Part shown: positions 1-13,175 of the stretch, one piece after another
Position numbering within the stretch: position 1 is the stretch's first letter
Layout of the letters: each line of letters opens with the position of its first letter
Source: Bedellia somnulentella
Lineage: Eukaryota; Arthropoda; Insecta; Lepidoptera; Bedelliidae
Assembly: GCA_963576735.1 (NCBI GenBank)
Contig: OY755177.1
Span: 7,936,001-8,000,000, forward strand
DNA length: 64,000 nt
Direction of reading: 5' to 3'
The notes under the pieces: generated by a model
The model's input: the letters and a program-made list of their open reading frames with translations, nothing else
Database searches by the model: none
Told to the model about the DNA's origin: nothing
Program-made: the position numbers and the translations under genes

Positions 1-180
1 ACCCCATTTCTTCCGGTGGGTGTACGTAAGAGGCGACTAACGGTATTGGGGGCTTTTAGCCTTTATTTTACCATCTATTCCCCACACAACTTTCCAAAAG
101 TGGCTGAGGAATTCAAATTCCTTAGCTCTGGATACCCCTTTTAGGGAATAATAGCCGTGAGTATATGTATTGTATGTATC
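1..180 (-). repeat. interspersed retroposon, family A (cut by window edge)
   Basis: Family A in reverse: accccatttcttccggtggg, taagaggcgactaacggtat, ccttttagggaataatagcc and a tail of TATG repeats on the minus-sense 3' side. The family is about 245 bases with a simple (TATG)n tail, like a LINE 3' end or SINE. Confidence 0.65.
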
Positions 181-510
181 TTTTTGCCGATCCAGAAAAA
201 TCAATATGCAAAAGTAAAACCCGTTAGTTGTGCAATACCGTGGAATGAAACATTCCTCACTTCACTAATGTGTTAATTTAAGCTAATGCATTAATTTAAA
301 ATACATTAATTTGGATATCTATCTAGTCGTGTTTAAATAACAGACCGAATAGCTAGTAGCAAACATTTAATTAAATACATTGGCAAAGTTAATTTTAATG
401 TAAAGAAACACTAAAATAAAGTAATTCATATCAATATTCACGAAATATGCAGTTCGAATAGCGAATAAAACATTCGCTTTGAGCTCAAAAGCTGCGTTAG
501 TAAAATTATA

Positions 511-577
511 CCAGAAGGGCAAGCACGAGCTGTGCACGCAATAACTAATTTGAACACGGCTCGTGCTTGTCCTTCTG
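511..577. mobile_element. fold-back MITE, shortened copy 1
   Basis: ccagaagggcaagcacgagc and its near-inverse gctcgtgcttgtccttctg around a 25-base loop with caataactaatttgaacac. Same family as 34611-34755 but missing most of the interior. Confidence 0.5.
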
Positions 578-2889
578 CAATATATGTGATCGGAAAAATA
601 CGTATCGTATTTATATAACAGGATAAGTCCCCGTTGCATGAGGCTAGTGAGAGCGAGTATTTCGCGTCACAATTAAGAAACTAGATTCCTGGAAAATCTG
701 TCAGTATCTCACTTCTCACGTGACATCCTTGCTCTCACACGCCTCATCCTACCTACACAGGTACTAAGTTTTAACAGAACACTCTTAGTCTCTGAGAAAA
801 GCTTTATGGAAAATAATAGCGTTCCAGACAACCTTTGGATGGTAATGTCAGTGAAGATAGGTAGATGAACAAAGTGAGAGAAATTAAAGTAGAAATTAGT
901 TCAGCTTTCGAAGAAATAAGTTAGTCTTCTAGGCGCTTAACTAATCAAGAATATTTGAAATCCTTGTCCTCTGATTTTTAGACAATGTGACCTTAATTAC
1001 TAGAGTAACTAGAAACTGAAGGACGTACATTCCGTAGTCGCAGCGCAAACACTGTGCTACGATACGAAGTTTATCTGATTTAGTCCCTCAAAATTTCTCA
1101 ATCTGACATATCACTTGTTTGGTATAAAATTAAAGGTCTACCAAAGGAATACCATTACAAATATACATTTTAGTTCTTTTCACGTTTTTAAACTTTTTCA
1201 ATAGTTGTTTTCTGCTTGCAATTTTTTCAATAGGTAGCGATGAATAAATGTTAGTCTTTGTCTCACAACTTATTGTTTCCACTTAGCAGTTATCTAAACA
1301 AGACGCAAAGGCTATATGCAAACGAGATCGCCACTAAGCCATAGACAATAGACGAAATAATAAGAAAACTGTTACTTTATTCACAATCGAGTTGGCGTTC
1401 GACACTCTAATCGCGGATGTTCAAAAACTAACATTCGGTACATCACTAACGTAGAGTATCGCCGCCGCCGCCGCGTTGCCGCGCTATCTTCAAGTGATTG
1501 ATGTGGGCCGTGCTACACGTAATTGTGCCCGTCTACCCTCATTTATATTGTTGTCGTTTAATCTCCTCGACAGGACTAGACATTCCACGGATCTGACTCC
1601 CAGCCTGTCCTTCACTTTTTAGAAAATCTACTAATTAAGGTCATATTGTCTAAAAGTCACGTTGAGGACAAGGATTCCAGTCATCAGGACATTTAGAGAA
1701 AATTTATGTCAAGTATTTTACTCGAATTTTTCTTCTTTTATGTTTATAGTTAATACTTGTTCTAAAACTAAGGGACTAAGTAACAATAAAACGAATAGGT
1801 AGTCATTCGTATTCAATACATTTTCCTCCCTTTTTTCAATTTAATGTGCAAGACGTTCCCAGACAGGAAAAACATTAACTATGGTATGTCGAGCTACTGT
1901 CTTCTTTGTGGTACCGATTCAACCATTGATATATAAAGTCCTATAAAGTCAGTCTTTGTTAAATAATTATGAATTTGCAATGTTTATTAAGACCAGTGTG
2001 TGGTAACTTATACTGTTCAGTGTTATTTTAATCAAGTCTTAGAACAAACATATAACTTTACTCGCTGTTCCTTGCGAGGTTCTTGCGGGATATCAACATT
2101 TTGGGGTCATATATTTACGTCGTTTTAGTCGCGCAGATGTCAGGTTAATAAAAACTTTTCCAACTAACTTTAAGAGGGACCAGATTAAACTAGCAAAATA
2201 AAATCTTCAAAAAGGTCAGCTTCTTAGAGTGTTATTTAGAATTCGTGTGTAGTGTCGGCTTAGAATATCACTAACTAATTTTTTTCCACGGGGCTTGAAA
2301 AGGCGTTGGTTGACGTCGTTATTAAAGAAAAATGTAAGCAAAAATATTACAGAAATTATCCATTAATGCAAATGCTCGATCTTTTAAAAAGTCAATTTTC
2401 ATTTTCTTAATCTGGCACTGTGCATGTGCAGTCGAAAACTAGTTTGTATTTTGCTATTTTTGAATAGTTCAATAGTAAATGAATGGGTCGCGGGTAAGAC
2501 ATCGTTCTCGAATTTAGGTGAAGGTGTATGATGTTTAACTAAATTATTAATAAGGCTAAGCGGCAATGGTGAGGTAGATACCACTTTATAACTATGAGAA
2601 TAACACATATATGTATAAGTATGCAAAAATAATTTATGTACATTTTCTACCCACGTTTTAAAATTAAGACATATTCTAGAATAAATCTTTGAAGTTAGTT
2701 TATCTAAAGCAATAATGGGTGGACGCTAAGTGCGGGGTGGAGCTCAATGACAATTGTTTGGCAACCACGTCATAGCTCTTTCGCGTGCCAGTCGACGTTA
2801 AAAGATTTACGCGTACCAAAAAAGGTTTTAGGGAAACGAATTACTAAACACTGATATATTTAGTAACCCTAAATAAATATCCTAAGGTA

Positions 2890-3137
2890 CATATACATAC
2901 ACACATATACTCACGGCTATAAATCCCTAGAAGGGGTAGCCAGAGCTAAGGAACTAGTTCCTCAGCCACTTTTGGAAAGTTGAGTGGGGAAAAGATGAAA
3001 AAATTAATATTGTTGGTGATGGGTCTCCAACCGCATCGCCCAAAAATCCCTTAAAAGCCCCAATACCGTTAGTCGCCTCTTACGTACACCCACCGGCAGA
3101 AATGGGGTAGTGTTATTCTAAGCCGACAATACACAGC
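2890..3137 (+). repeat. interspersed retroposon, family A
   Basis: Complete copy: acat-repeat, tatactcacggctataaatc, gtctccaaccgcatcgccca, cgtacacccaccggcagaaa, to acaatacacagc. Confidence 0.7.
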
Positions 3138-4989
3138 ACAATTATATCCTAAGGTGTGATCGTAATTAAAGCTAGGTAAAAAAAAATAGTACAAAATTAC
3201 AAAAATAATTTCCAGCGAAACCCTATTGGTTCATCTACAATGTATATTTTTAATATCACATCTCTCCTGTAGACACAATGAAACACTAAAATGTTATTAA
3301 AATTTACGAGGTATTCGAGTCAGACTGTAGGGCGGGCGGGTGGCGCCCATCTCTCTCTACGACGTGCGACGGTCGCGGGACCAAGGGAGTAAATACCAGT
3401 AGACAAATAAAAGCCGCCATGAAATCCCGCAAACCTTTCAATATGTGACCATAAAACGGAATGGAGCTTTAAAAGCCAATACCACTACAATTCAATCGCT
3501 ATCAAGCTCAGTTTATTTCGATGTTCAACATTTTATCATTTTAAATGATGATCACTTTATAGGGATTTTGGTTTCTGGTTTAATTACTTTTTATTTATGA
3601 GAATAAATACACTTTTAATATGTATTCAGAAACTAATTACGATTGTACTGTTAGTCTAAATTGTTATAAAATTTACAGACTTTATTTTTTATTATTACTT
3701 AATTTTCAAACAACAGAAAAACTAACTAAAAAACTATATATATATATCAAAATGATTATCTCGTAATTAGGGCTAATAAACATGAAAAAAACAATTTGTA
3801 AGATGTACTCATAGGTGTGATGTAATTTGGGAACAGCTTCCATTTCTTCTTTTACGACGAGGAAGGATATTAACAAAAAAATCCAATAAAGCAGGCGGGG
3901 GTAGCAGGGTGCGGGGTGCGGTGGACAATGAGGCAGGAGGTCGAAGGGTGGTTTGTAGGAAATTGGAACGTCGACAAGTAAGTGACGATGAGACGACACC
4001 TGCGCCAATTATATCAGCCTCGAGCCAAATACGAGGTTCGTTCTACAGCGATTTCGCGTGCCCACTGACTTACACGGGTTCTAAACGATATCACTTGGCT
4101 GGAATTTCAAATGCGGTTACTGACAATCATTCGCCAAATTAAATGGTTCGGATTATTTTCGATAACACTAGCTTAACCTCAACCTCAACGCTCACGTGGT
4201 ATATCCACAAAGGGTGGCAGATGTACTTATATTTCTAAACATCATGTGTAATTTTGGTCATTTGGTTTTCAGAGTACACTCGTTTTGCTTGGACTGTGCA
4301 ATAGGTGAAAGGCATATTACCGCTTGGACCTAACACATGGCTAAGTAAAATTCATCGTTATTTCCCTTAGGTCGCTTTTAAACTAAATCTATAATGAGAA
4401 AAAGGGGCAAAATTCATAAAGTCGTGTGGCCTATTTCGTATTTAAAACCTTGCCCTTGGCTCAATTGGCAAGCAAAATGTCGCATCACAGAGCTGATCCG
4501 TTCCGTTGGTTCCAAGCCAGTTTTCCATCGTCTGACCTTCGCGAAACGGTTTTCTGTAACTTTATGTAACTATCTGCTCTAATTTAACTTATCTGTCATT
4601 TCATAGATCACGTACCCTAGATCGAGCTAACTTGTCCTTGTACCAATTTTCCATGAGACACCGTGCTATTAGTACAAAATACTGAATATATATAAAAGTA
4701 TTTTCTTTGAAATAAGAATACTTATGTGTGTGGTTATATGATTTCGAGCATTTTTCTGTATGTTTCTGTAAGGCATGGGATTCTGCATTTTTGATATTAT
4801 TTATGTCTTAAAATCATTATAATACATTTACGTAACGTGAACGTGCAACCTTTTTTAATAATGATGAATGATGATCTATTACTGCTTTAATTTATTTATC
4901 CTCTAATATTACTGAGATAATAAGGCTAGCCTTAATTTTTTCATTTGATAGACGAGGTATATAATAAATACATTCACTAAGAAAAGGTA

Positions 4990-5149
4990 AAGCGCAATAC
5001 ACACTGAGCCCGGTCGCCGACATATGGTCGCTTTTTAGCGACGGTCTAGTTTTCATACATAGGATAGACATAATTCTTTCAACACAGGCCGCCGGCTAGT
5101 ATCGCCGGGCAATATCGGCGGGCCGGCGGGCTCAGTGTGTATTGCGCTT
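4990..5149. mobile_element. 160-bp MITE with TA target duplication
   Basis: Terminal inverted repeats aagcgcaatacacactgagc / gctcagtgtgtattgcgctt, at least 23 bases and perfect, flanked by TA on both sides (Tc1/mariner-like). GC-rich interior with further gccgg repeats. Confidence 0.65.
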
Positions 5150-7598
5150 TACGTTATGTCGGAAGCGGTTATAAAATAAAAGTCGGACTTAAAGTGTTGC
5201 AAAGTGGTGATTCCGCTCGAGAACGGAACCCACACTGAAACGCGTGCCATATGCTGTAGGCGTAGTGCTACTTTCAATCAAAATCATAAGATATAGTTGA
5301 CAAATTATAATGTACACTATGCGTATTGCCTTTTTTCAGAAAATTATATAAGTTGTTAATAAATGTAGAAAAGCTGAACCTTGAGAGCTTAGTGGTAACA
5401 CTAATTATGCCGGAGACTTAACTTAAAATCGTTAGTCGGGCCTACACCATTGGAGTTTTTAAACTAATATATTAGGTTATCCATGACATGCCTGAGTTTT
5501 TTTCTGTCAAGTGGCGGCCCATTCGTACAAAAGAGAGAAACCTGCCCTTTGTTAGAGAAACCTGTGGATGCACTGCAAAACGTGGGTAATAATATCAATA
5601 ATTGTCAAGATCGTCACAAAATATTCAAGTGTACAAGTACCTCTGCCTACCGTACTTAAGGCGCAAATATTGAATTGAGTTGGGAATCACTCTGTTCCAT
5701 TACGTTTACCTAGAAGTACACATTGAACATAGAAACTCTCACATCGACTACAGTTCTCCGAAATACTCTCATTAGGACTAAAAGCATTTGATGAACTGCT
5801 CTTACATCAAACACATCTATTTAGTATAGATTTGATATGACAGCGAGACATTATTGAAGTCGTTTGATAATATCACGTGATCTTCAGTTAATACTACTTT
5901 GAGTTTGAATAAAACGTTGTTGCTTTGTCACAAGTATAGCCCATAAACCATAAAGCGTAACAGTTTCCATAACTACAGTGTCATAATTTATGACTCATAA
6001 GCTGCACTGCCATTCGCGCACAGCTATATTGATTTCAGAAAAAAGCGGCCGTTCCATTTAAATTAATAGCTGATTATTTCAACAAAAATAACAATAATAT
6101 AAATAATATTTATCCAAAGCCAAATTAATTGTTTAGGTTAACCAGTATCATATAAACGCCAAAGGTCAAATTCAGTGCGTGATTAGTTTTCGCAACACTC
6201 TCGTAACTTTGTCTCGAATATAAGAAAACTGTGTACTTATCATTTCAATCCATTCAGACCAATGAATAAATAAATCTATACATTCTGTTTCCGTGCAATT
6301 CTGTGATCGGATCAAAACTCACTAGCAGATACTTTCGGTTTTAGCCTCTATCGTTCCTCTATCGATCCTGTGATGAATATTCATGAAATACCCTGAATAT
6401 AATTGCTTCTCATCCCTACTAAAATTTCCATGTCATTTAAAGGTATCTGTCGGCAAAAAAGTATAGAATGGACCCAGCACCATTAAAGCATTATATCAAA
6501 TAATAATGGTTTTTCTCTATTTATTATTTCTTTGCATTGAAGAGGTCTAACAGTTATAATTTGCTGCTACATAGAATACTTACATTCGTAAATCAAAATT
6601 TCTTTTATCTTTTTGGAAGTTAAGGGGAAATTGAGGGGAAATATAGAATTATAATTGATATCTCATGTGTCACAGTCCCTCCTACTTTTTTAGCATGATA
6701 ATTTTATTTCAGACAGATTTCGTTCAAATACTAGTTCAATGCCGTGTTAATAGCATTTTATCCGATCGCATAAAAATAGGCAACGTTTCATCACAAGGAC
6801 TATTAAAATTATTATATACGTACTAATTTGTGCAACTACATATATAACAAACATTTTGTTTGTATAATAAAAACGCACATAAACAAGATACCATTCGTCC
6901 GTGGTAATATTTAGTACCTGCATTGGGACGAACTCAGTAAAGTAATAGTATTTCTAAATAATGAACCAGACGGTCCTGTTAAATAAATTAATAAAGGGAA
7001 CGAGTGGCAATGTACAAATTCAATCACGGGGATGTATTTATTGCGTTCGCTCGATCAAAACATCCGCACGAGCCGGCCAATGCCAATCGCCCCAAATTGG
7101 TCTGTAAATTTCGATACAACCGTCTTGTATTTATCTTTTCCAAAGATTTGTTGACAAAGCTCGCAGATCCCTCACTAGTCAGCCCAATCACGTACTGTGA
7201 GCCAATGTCCAGTCCTAAATAAACTTCGCAAACAAACACAGCGATACAAACATTATGCGGATAACATTATTGGCATTCCAGTTTTTTTTTTAAGTATTTG
7301 TGATGAGTTTATAAGTGTTCAAGCTTTTGATGAGATCTTGAATATTGTTTTGATGCCAAATTCAAATGTTACATGTACGAATATAAAGATACTATAAACA
7401 TATAGATACTAGTTATGTTTTATTTGGTATTTGAGTTTACAATTATAGTTCGTTTTATTATATAGTTGAGCTGGTAAAAGATAATAAAATAAAGGATGGT
7501 GGTGATGGTTTTCCATCCAGCTACATCGCCTAACTACCATATAAAAGACCCTCAATATTAAGTTGTCTCTTACGGTACTAGTTCATTATCCAAAGTAA
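5150..7598. other. non-coding stretch
   Basis: AT-rich, no recognised gene. Two opposed ORFs at 7004-7239 have no family features. A decayed family A piece lies at about 7491-7580. Confidence 0.45.
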
Positions 7599-8338
7599 TC
7601 TATACTTATAATAAATCTGTAGAGAGGTCAATTCTGTACATGAAATATATTTTCAAAATAACCATCAGGTGGTGATTAGGGATCGATACTGATGCCAAAA
7701 ATGCAATCAGTAAAATTTTTGTCTGTCTGTCTGTCTGTCTGTCTGTCGGTTTGTATGTTCCTTATGGAAACAAAAACTACTCGACGGATTTTAACGAAAC
7801 TTGGTGCAATTATTCTTCATACACCTGCGCAGGTTTTTGTATACTTTCCAGCAGAGTAGTAAAGGGGAATTTTGGGAAATTTTGGGAAAACGGGAGAAGT
7901 AACTCCATTTTTTAAGCTTCCGTCGCGTGTGCAGCCTCAATGGTTAAACTTACATAGAAATCATGTGTGACGGAAATATTTTTCATAAAATTATCTAAAA
8001 AAAAATCCTGAACAGTATATGTCTATCTTTTACGGTTGACTCACAATAACACGTGTAATTCCTGATAGCTTAGCAGTTCGGATCATTCTGATTATATTTG
8101 TTTACTCTTACGTTTGTAAACCTCTCACTCATCCCAAATTTAAAAAAGGTAACATTATTACCTATTCAATAAAAAAAGAATCATAGAAATCGGTAGACAA
8201 ACACCGAAATCTATATCTATCTATACTTATAATAAATCTGTAGAGAGGTCAATTCTGTACATGAAATATATTTTCAAAATAACCATCAGGTGGTGATTAG
8301 GGATCGATACTGATGCCAAAAATGCAATCAGTAAAATT

Positions 8339-8388
<50 letters not shown>

Positions 8389-9561
8389 GGTTTGTATGTT
8401 CCTTATGGAAACAAAAACTACTCGACGGATTTTAACGAAACTTGGTACAATTATTCTTCATACACCTGCGCAGGTTTTTGTATACTTTCCGGCAGAGTAG
8501 TAAAGGGGAATTTTGGGTAATTTTGGGAAAAAGGGAGAAGTTACTCCATTTTTTAAGCTTCCGTCGCGTGTGCAGCTTCAATGGTTAAACTTACATAGAA
8601 ATCATGTGTGACGGAAATATTCTTCATAAAATTATCAAAAAAAAATCCTCAGCAGTTTATGTCTATCTTTTACGGTTGGCTCACAATAACACATGTAATT
8701 CCTGATAGCTTAGCAGTTCGGATCATTCTGATTATATTTGTTTACTCTTACGTTTGTAAACGTCTCACTCATCTCAAATTTAAAAAAGGTAACATTATTA
8801 TCTATTCAATAAAATAAGAATCATAGAAATCAGTAGACAAACACCGAAATTATACATAAAATAAGCCATCGCGCCCGTGATCAAAACCAAATCTTTACTA
8901 ATTTACATATAACATACTAGATGGCGCGAGTAGTTGCATCCTAAATCACGTAATGATTTATTTTTTAGATTGTTATAAATACTTCATTGCGTTTTATTTA
9001 AAAATTTGCTATTAAACGGAAATACTGAACCGTTCATCAAAGCGCATTTAAAATCACCAAACTACACTGTTTAGGGAGTGCTATAAATTCAATAAATTGA
9101 AAACATTGCGCTGAATTTCACAATGCTTGAGCAGTGACTGAAGAAAGAAACCACAGATATTTAAAAAAAACAACGCTACCCGTGCGAAGCTGGGACGATC
9201 CACTATTATACATAAAATAAGCCTTCGCGCCCGTGATCAAAACCAAATCTTTACTAATTTACATATAACATACTAGGTGGCGCCAGTAGTTGCATCCTAC
9301 ATCACGTAATGATTTATTTTTTAGATTGTTATAAATACTTCATAGCGTTTTATTCCAAAATTTGCTATTAAACGGAAATACTGAACCGTTCATCAAAGCG
9401 CATTTAAAATTACCAAACTACACTGTTTAGGGAGTGCTATAAATTAAATAAATTGAAAACATTGCGCTGAATTTCACAATGCTTGAGCAGTGACTGAAGA
9501 AAGAAACCACAGATATTTAAAAAAACAACGCTACCCGTGCGAAGCTGGGACGATCCACTAG
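7599..9561 (+). mobile_element. composite Helitron-like element with both halves duplicated in tandem
   Basis: Starts TCTATACTTATAATAAATCTG after an A and ends CGATCCACTAG before a T, the A|TC...CTAG|T geometry of Helitrons. Order: 5' half (7599-8214), second 5' half (8220-8850), 3' half (8850-9206), second 3' half (9207-9561). A (GTCT)n microsatellite sits in each 5' half (about 7717-7747 and 8342-8388). No Rep/helicase coding seen, so non-autonomous. Confidence 0.75.
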
Positions 9562-9908
9562 TTACTAATAAAAAAAGCTTGTCAACAAGTTCATCAAACT
9601 CTCTTCTCAAAATTTTATTGGTTATTTAAAACGTGTACACGTAAATAATGCTGTAAAAAAGAAGCGAGTACTCTTGTAAGTGCTTTCAGCTCGATTGGTA
9701 TTCCACATCAATTATTCGGGGTCGGGAGTGCGCGACCACCATTAACTGCGCCGCATTGTACCAACATTTTATTACGACCAACGTATTTAGCAAAACCGAA
9801 TACGAATAAAAATCTCCTAGCCAATTTTGATGAACTACCATTATTCGATAAGATTTGCTCTTGACTCGACCCTACTACTACGCACTAAAATTAATTGCGT
9901 AAAGTGAT

Positions 9909-9960
9909 TACATGGCTTATTATTAGTAGACGGAACCGTCTACTAATAATAAGTCATGTA
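9909..9960. repeat. 52-bp palindrome
   Basis: tacatggcttattattagta-gacgg, two-base spacer, then the inverse with one mismatch. Would form a long hairpin. Confidence 0.7.
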
Positions 9961-10825
9961 CTTTGACCACTATTCGCGTCATAGTTGTCAAGGATATTTG
10001 CGAGATGATTTCACTATATCTTTAACTATGTCAAAGGCCTAAAGTAATTTGTTATTTCGGAATGTTAACTCTACTATGTAATTGTGTGATTGAAATTAGG
10101 AGGATTTGAACTTTATCCGGAAATATCCTATGATGATGATGTGTACCGCATTCTTCTTATTGTTCATACATCAAGAGGCTTGTGATCGTGCCTTTCATTT
10201 AAATGTGATAAGATAAAATTATGAGGCTCTCAGTAATTAAGACTTATAGTGTACATTCATTATTATATATACTTGTATTCGCTGTAGTTGTGATAATAAT
10301 ACTAACTGATCATTCTCGCAGGAGACTGATCTTTTATTTTACAGTCTTTTTCCCACTGAACTTCCCAATAATGCTGCAGAATATCAAATGATGATGCTTT
10401 TTTTATGATTTATATATTAGGTTGTGGTACATATTCATGGTACATGAATGAATGAATTTACACATTTTCATGGTACATGAATGAATGAATTTAGTCATAA
10501 AGAGTTTTTCTACAAAACTCTAGAAAAAATTCCCTTGACAAGTAAAAATATGAATTGTTGGTAAATTGAGGAACTTTTTGAAGAAAAATACATAGCACTT
10601 ATGTTTTGGTTTCGGTGAATAGTCTAATAAGTTGTCTAGGTACTTCATTGTTACGAATACAACAAACTTCCAATGCGCAAGGGAGTTAGCCTCCCCTCGT
10701 ATACTGGTTTAGATGGCGCTATTTTCATTCTTCTTTTTCCAATATACTGCCTACTTTTTTTAGTTTACTACATAATTTAAAGCTTTATCACCTTATTTTG
10801 CTATTCAATGTTTCCTATACGCACC

Positions 10826-10990
10826 GTTAGTTCCCATTGGGGTAAGCAGAGACTTTCGATCGCTATCACTACCACTATGGACGATCCTAGCAAACCTCTC
10901 TGGCTTCGTTCACATCCATCGATATTTTCATACATGCTCTTTTATTCTTTATACTTCGGACGCCTGCCCTTTTGAGTGTACTCTCTATTT
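10826..10990 (+). repeat. LINE-type 3'-end fragment
   Basis: Same family as 21651: gttcccattggggtaagcag, gacgatcctagcaaacctct, followed by tcgttcacatccatcgatat. Confidence 0.45.
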
Positions 10991-11745
10991 GCTCCAAATG
11001 TATCCTACTCGCACAAATATAATTAACTAATATTTTACCGCTTAATCTGTTGATAAACTTAATGCGTTTCTGAAAAATTTTTGATTATTTTCACAATAAT
11101 AAAATATCAAAAGGGACTACGAAATATCGCCAGTCATAGCCATGATGTTTCCGAAGCTGAAAATGAAATGTTTGAAGTATTAAATGGCCGACAAATAGAG
11201 GTGGCAAAGCCTACAGAATTCCTTTGACAAATAGTATGTGATTCCGGATACCTCTGAACATTTGGGTTTAACTACTCGTCCCTTTTTATTTGATTCTTTT
11301 GATACATACATTATTGTAGATACGACAAAAGCGTTTAGTTAAGGTATCTATAATTTTTAGAGGTGTTACCTACATGTACGTATGAATAGATTGATGAATG
11401 TAAACGAAGCAGGAGAGGTTTGCCAGGATCGTACAGAGTTGCGATTATTACTCAGTAGGTATATGAATGTCTCTGTTGCCTAGATGAGTTTGTGAGCTTT
11501 AAGAATTAATGATACCTAGAAACTGTATACTAAAATTACATGAGAGTTTCGAATGCAGAGACGTGAAAAAGTGCATACAATACCAATATACCATATATTA
11601 CATAATTTATTACTTCGTTATAAACTAGATAATGAATTAATTTGTGTATTATTTCTTTTGTATACTAATATAACGATAAATCCAAAAAAATATAATCAGC
11701 TACTTTTGGGAGTTAAAAAGCAAAAAAATATTGTACTATAATTAT

Positions 11746-12002
11746 GGACATACATACATACATACATATACTCACGGCTATAAATCCCTAAAAGGGGTAG
11801 CCAGAGCTGAGAAATTATAAATTCCTCAGCCACTTTTGGAAGTTGAATGGGGAAAAGATGGTAGAATAAAGGTTGTTGGTGATGGGTCTCCAACCGCATC
11901 GCCCAAAAATCCCTTAAAAAGCCCCAAGTCCGTTAGTCGCCTCATACGTACACCCACCGGAAGAAATGGGGTAGTGCTATTCTAAGCCGACACTACACAG
12001 CC
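11746..12002 (+). repeat. interspersed retroposon, family A
   Basis: Complete copy beginning with four catac repeats and ending cgacactacacagcc. A decayed partial copy continues to about 12090. Confidence 0.7.
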
Positions 12003-12652
12003 TATGATTATGGAATGGTTGGTTATGTGGCTCCAGTCTCATTGCCCAACTATCACTTAAAAGCCCCAAACCATAGCAGTTCTTCCAACATACCTACACA
12101 AGAATCTTGAATGAAACCGCTGCTTTAAGAATATGAATATTAATAATGAATATCAACGTAGTGCCACAGATTATTGAATAGTTACGTAGTGCTGAGTCAG
12201 TACCAATTCGCTATTGCAGTGGTGCAAATATATTTAAGTTTTTGTGAATTATTTAAAATGTTGTTATAATGTTGTTATTTTTATTGTGTTAGTTTTTAGT
12301 TTACTTTGATATTTAACTTTGTAATTTTATTAATTTTATATGTGACAAATGGCGATAAAACATCGTCTTTTCTTTTTTTTTTTAAAACGTGAAAACAGTT
12401 AAACACTGTGAACGATTAAAAGACCATAATTTTAACTTTATTTCCCTGAAACTTTTATGGCGTAAGACAGACTGCCCCATTACAAACTTGTAACATGAAC
12501 CTGAATCGAGTTTGAAACAAACATAAATAAAAATTTACGAACAAAATCTGGCAATGAGAAAATATACTGTTTATAAAAATCTCCACTTACATGTTTTATA
12601 CCCGTAAAAAAATAAATACTATACCTATTTTATGTCTAAAGATGATGAATTT

Positions 12653-13175
12653 ACAAAGAAAGTTTTTAACCGACTTCAAAAAAAGGAGTGTTCTCAATTC
12701 GACCGTATTTTTTTTTTTTATGTTTGTTCGCCGATTACTTCGCCATTTATATTTTTTTAATCGAAAGAAAATACTACCGGATTGGTACCATGATGAGGAT
12801 ATAAGGGTCTGATGATGGGATCCTGGAGAAATAGAGGGGAACCCTCAAATTTTATAGGCAAATGTACCGCGTTTTACATATTTTCTGAACCTATATTGGC
12901 ATTTGCTTCTGAAAATCGTATTGTTATGCTGCTGAGCTGATGATGGAAGGTGTGGGTCCTCAATCACTAGTAGTTAGGAAACAGTTCTTTCAACATTCTA
13001 TATAGATGTATACTCCTCTTCGTAGCTTTTATGAAGAGAAGTTCAGGTTCATTAACCGTTACTTCCTCATCCGTGAGACATCTTTGCCAGGTCTACCCAT
13101 CTCTAAAACATGTAAAATAAAACCATTTTTAACAATAAGAAAACCGACTTTATAGTCTGAAAAACAACCGAAAAT
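12653..13175 (+). repeat. diverged interspersed repeat
   Basis: Begins taaccgacttcaaaaaaagg, ctcaattcgaccgtattttt, a motif I associate with a widespread lepidopteran repeat; ends near aaaaacaaccgaaaataaac. No coding capacity. Confidence 0.4.

Larger units (their letters stand above)
180..4989. other. non-coding, upstream of kuz
   Basis: AT-rich sequence with the fold-back MITE (511) and one family A copy (2890). A CpG-rich patch at 1441-1520 (gccgccgccgccgcgttgcc) and another at 3330-3380 are the only GC-rich spots and could be promoter-proximal; no splice-supported exon is seen. Confidence 0.5.

Noticed and set aside
7004..7239. Two opposed ORFs of about 70 residues
   Set aside because: Non-conserved composition, overlapping on both strands, no domain or splice context.
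7717..8390. CRISPR-like or regulatory GTCT arrays
   Set aside because: Simple microsatellites inside Helitron copies, as in the other copies of the family.
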